NCBI GenBank assembly: GCA_965278965.1
Contig: OZ257127.1
Span: 1,798,001-1,862,000, forward strand
Length of the DNA stretch: 64,000 bases
Direction of reading: 5' to 3'
DNA from: UBA10649 sp965278965
Lineage (GTDB): Bacteria > Actinomycetota > Actinomycetes > S36-B12
Shown here piece after piece: positions 62,009-64,000 of this stretch. How positions within the stretch are numbered: the stretch's first letter is position 1; each line of letters starts with the position of its first letter. The notes below the pieces were generated by a model. The model saw only the letters and a list, made by a program, of their open reading frames with translations, was not told the DNA's origin and searched no databases. Made by a program: the position numbers and the translations under genes.

Positions 62009-62806
62009 ATGCGGCTGCTACCAGACGGATTCATGCCCCAGCTCGTCGCGATCGACCTGGACGACACGCTCCTGCCGGCCGACGGCATCGTGCCCGCCCG
62101 CGTCGTGGAGGCCGTGGCGCGTGCGCAAGAGCTCGGCGTCATGGTCGTCGCCGCGACCGGACGGTCGATGTCGACAGCCCTGCCGGTCTGCCGAGCCGCC
62201 GGGATGCTCGACTGGGCGGTCTGCAGCAACGGCGCCCTGCTGGCTCACGTCGAGCCCGAGGATATCGTCGAGACGATCGCGTTCGACCCGACCGACCTCC
62301 TGCTGACGATCCGAGACCGCGTGCCCGAGGGCATGTACGCCGTCGAGGACGTGAACGGGATGTTCCGCACCAACCAGGCGTTCACTCACAGCGCGCTCAC
62401 CGAAGGCGTGCGCGAGGTCGGGTTCGACGACCTGCTGCACGAGCCGGCGATCCGCGTCGTCGTGCGCAGCGACGCCCATCTGGGCACCGGTCTTGGTCAC
62501 GTCGCGGAGGAGCTCGGCCTGCACTCGGTCGTGTTCGGGATCGCCGACGTCGCGTGGATGGACATCGGGCCGCAGGGCGTCTCCAAGGCGACGATGCTTG
62601 CGCGCCTGTGCGACCGGCTCGATGTCGATCCCGCGCGCACTGTGACGATCGGCGACTCGATGAACGACATCGCGATGCTGCAGTGGGCAGGCGTTGGAGT
62701 CCTGATGGGCCACGCCGTCGACGAGATGCGGCAGTACGCCGACGTCATGACCGGCCCTGAGCCGGGATACGCCGTCGCTGACGTCCTCGACGCGATCGGC
62801 GCGTAA
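62009..62806 (+). CDS. HAD hydrolase, Cof/YbiV-type phosphatase
   Basis: 265 residues. Motif I VAIDLDDTLLPADG with the nucleophile Asp and acid/base Asp two residues on, motif II VVAATGRSMS, a C2 cap in the middle, and motifs III/IV in KATMLARLCDRL and TIGDSMNDIAML. A sugar-phosphate or nucleotide phosphatase of unknown specificity. Its start follows the serS stop by 12 bases. Confidence 0.92.
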   Translation: MRLLPDGFMPQLVAIDLDDTLLPADGIVPARVVEAVARAQELGVMVVAATGRSMSTALPVCRAAGMLDWAVCSNGALLAHVEPEDIVETIAFDPTDLLLTIRDRVPEGMYAVEDVNGMFRTNQAFTHSALTEGVREVGFDDLLHEPAIRVVVRSDAHLGTGLGHVAEELGLHSVVFGIADVAWMDIGPQGVSKATMLARLCDRLDVDPARTVTIGDSMNDIAMLQWAGVGVLMGHAVDEMRQYADVMTGPEPGYAVADVLDAIGA

Positions 62807-62818
62807 CCCCCACCCAGC

Positions 62819-62865
62819 GTGCAGATGAGCACCGTTTCTGTGAACAGAACCGTGCACGTCTGCAC
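62819..62865. repeat. Imperfect palindrome between HAD and rmlD genes
   Basis: GTGCAGATGAGCACCGTTTC... and ...GAACCGTGCACGTCTGCAC pair over about 20 bp with a few mismatches around a 4-base loop. Convergent stops on each side; a likely bidirectional terminator. Confidence 0.6.
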
Positions 62866-62867
62866 AG

Positions 62868-63767
62868 TCAACGAGGGTTGAGCTCCGCTGCCGCCGGGGC
62901 ACCCGCGCGGTCGCCGATCCCGTCGCCGAACGCCGCGACGAGCGCGTCGTGCCACGGCCGCATGGAGGGCATACCAACGCGAGCCCAGCCGGCGTGGCCG
63001 AGCACCGAGTACGCCGGACGCTTGGCCGGCCGCACGAACTGCGCCGACGTCGTCGGGCGCACCCGCAGCGGATCAGCACCGGCAAGCCGGAACACCTCGC
63101 GAGCCAGCTGGTACCAGCTGGTCTGCCCGGAGTTCGTCCCATGCAACGTGCCCGCCAACGGCTGCCGCGCTACGAGAAGCGCGATCTGCTCAGCGAGATC
63201 ACGGGCGTAGGTCGGCTGTCCGAGCTGGTCGTCCACCACCTCGAGTGTGTCGCGCTCGGCCTCGAGCCGCAGCATCGTCTTCACGAAGTTGTCGCCCCCG
63301 CGCCCGTACAACCAGGCGGTCCGGACGATGTGATGACGGTCCGGCAGGGCGGCCCGCACAGCGACCTCGCCGGCGAGCTTCGTCCGCCCGTACGCGGTTC
63401 GCGGGTCCGGCTTCGCGTCCTCGGCGTACGGGGAACGGGCGAGCCCGTCGAACACGTAGTCGGTCGAGATGTGGACGATCCAGGCTCCCGTGTCCGCGCA
63501 GGCCTGCGCGAGAACGCCTGGTCCGATGCCGTTCACGGCGAGCGCCGCGGCCTCGTTCTCCTCAGCCGCATCGACCGCCGTCCACGCCGCACAGTTGACG
63601 ACGACGTCCGGTCGCGCCAGCGCGAAAGCGGCGGCGACGGACTCGCGGTCGACGATGTCGATCTCGGGTCGGTCCATACCCACCACCGCAACGCCGTCGC
63701 GCTGCAGCACGTCTACGACGTCGCTTCCGAGCTGCCCGTTGCAGCCCACGACGAGCGCGCGGGTCAC
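62868..63767 (-). CDS. rmlD: dTDP-4-dehydrorhamnose reductase
   Basis: 299 residues from GTG 63767, overlapping the rmlB stop. SDR-extended fold with VVGCNGQLGSDVV (NAD(P) loop), VVNCAAWTAVD, the STDYVFDG motif and Tyr/Lys in TAYGRTKLAGE (YxxxK). It reduces dTDP-4-keto-L-rhamnose to dTDP-L-rhamnose, used in the cell wall linkage unit of actinobacteria. The rmlB partner precedes it. Confidence 0.93.
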   Translation of the reverse strand: MTRALVVGCNGQLGSDVVDVLQRDGVAVVGMDRPEIDIVDRESVAAAFALARPDVVVNCAAWTAVDAAEENEAAALAVNGIGPGVLAQACADTGAWIVHISTDYVFDGLARSPYAEDAKPDPRTAYGRTKLAGEVAVRAALPDRHHIVRTAWLYGRGGDNFVKTMLRLEAERDTLEVVDDQLGQPTYARDLAEQIALLVARQPLAGTLHGTNSGQTSWYQLAREVFRLAGADPLRVRPTTSAQFVRPAKRPAYSVLGHAGWARVGMPSMRPWHDALVAAFGDGIGDRAGAPAAAELNPR

Positions 63768-64000
63768 GCGAGCGCTGCCTTGGCCTTCAGCGGGCGCCAC
63801 CACGCCTCGTTGTCGCGGTACCACTGCACGGTCTCGGCCAGCCCATCCTCGAACCGGTGCTGCGGGGCGTAGCCCAGCGCCCGGATCTTGCCGTCGTCCA
63901 CCGAATAGCGCCGGTCGTGGCCCTTGCGGTCCTCGACCTGCCGGACCGAGCTCCAGTCCGCACCCATCGCGGCGAGCACGCGTTCGGTGAGGTCGCGGTT
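63764..64000 (-). CDS. rmlB: dTDP-glucose 4,6-dehydratase (C-terminal part, cut by window edge)
   Basis: The last 78 codons, open to the right edge. The C-terminal motif VEDRKGHDRRYSVDDGKI, then LGYAPQHRFEDGLAETVQWY and NEAWWRPLK, is that of RmlB, which makes dTDP-4-keto-6-deoxyglucose. The NAD-binding domain and active site lie outside the window. Overlaps rmlD by 4 bases. Confidence 0.9.
   Translation of the reverse strand, partial: NRDLTERVLAAMGADWSSVRQVEDRKGHDRRYSVDDGKIRALGYAPQHRFEDGLAETVQWYRDNEAWWRPLKAKAALA

Overview
The window is very GC-rich and gene-dense. Many genes start with GTG, adjacent genes often overlap by ATGA or GTGA, and many start codons lie only 6-7 bases after a TAnnnT-type -10 box. 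Together with OtsAB trehalose synthesis, an F420-reductase-like pair, a mycothiol-synthase-like GNAT, a c-di-AMP riboswitch in front of an NlpC/P60 hydrolase and an ECF42/DGPF module, this points to an actinobacterium, probably of the Micrococcales (Cellulomonadaceae-like). The genus is a guess.

Region by region. 1-6.6 kb (minus strand): a type I Wadjet anti-plasmid operon jetA-jetB-jetC-jetD, with jetD cut by the window edge. 6.6-7.9 kb: a gene-poor stretch with two tiny zinc-ribbon proteins. 7.9-15.5 kb: a hypothetical protein, otsA-otsB, an F420-reductase-like protein, secreted and lipid-anchored small proteins, the overlapping set tadA-associated gene/tadA/LytR_C protein, and upp. 15.5-18.6 kb: three tandem hairpins, then pntAB transhydrogenase. 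18.8-22.2 kb: circularly permuted ATP-grasp, alpha-E and transglutaminase genes in one overlapping operon. 22.2-33.7 kb: envelope, redox and regulatory genes (septum-formation protein, NDH-2, aldo/keto reductase, ABC-F ATPase, FkbM-like methyltransferase, ECF42-type sigma factor with its YCII partner, GT10 glycosyltransferase, Gfo/Idh/MocA oxidoreductase). 33.7-37.5 kb: a low-oxygen block of cydAB plus a universal stress protein behind a DosR-like box. 37.7-45.7 kb: a PanB-like protein, three tRNAs (Arg-ACG, Ser-GCU, Ser-UGA), an AraC/VOC/YdeI cluster, a ROK kinase, an alcohol dehydrogenase, membrane proteins and a nucleosidase. 45.7-53.3 kb: a flippase, an operator-controlled HTH/Clp-N pair, TrpB2, a Crp-type site plus c-di-AMP riboswitch before an NlpC/P60 hydrolase, and a two-component system with a PepSY protein. 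53.4-64 kb: moeA, a TauE/SafE exporter, a K+ channel, a quinone oxidoreductase, a GH88 hydrolase, GNAT and SET-domain proteins, serS, a HAD phosphatase and rmlD/rmlB (dTDP-rhamnose), with rmlB cut by the right edge.

Most of the window is ordinary chromosomal content. The least ordinary signals are the Wadjet island; a 20-bp palindromic arm found at two loci 17 kb apart, one of them inside a signal-peptide coding region; a series of long intergenic palindromes where genes converge; a 33-bp direct repeat that includes the 3' end of a tRNA-Ser; paired GTCAA-N6-TTGAC operators on a consensus promoter before the HTH/Clp-N genes; and widespread probable leaderless transcription.
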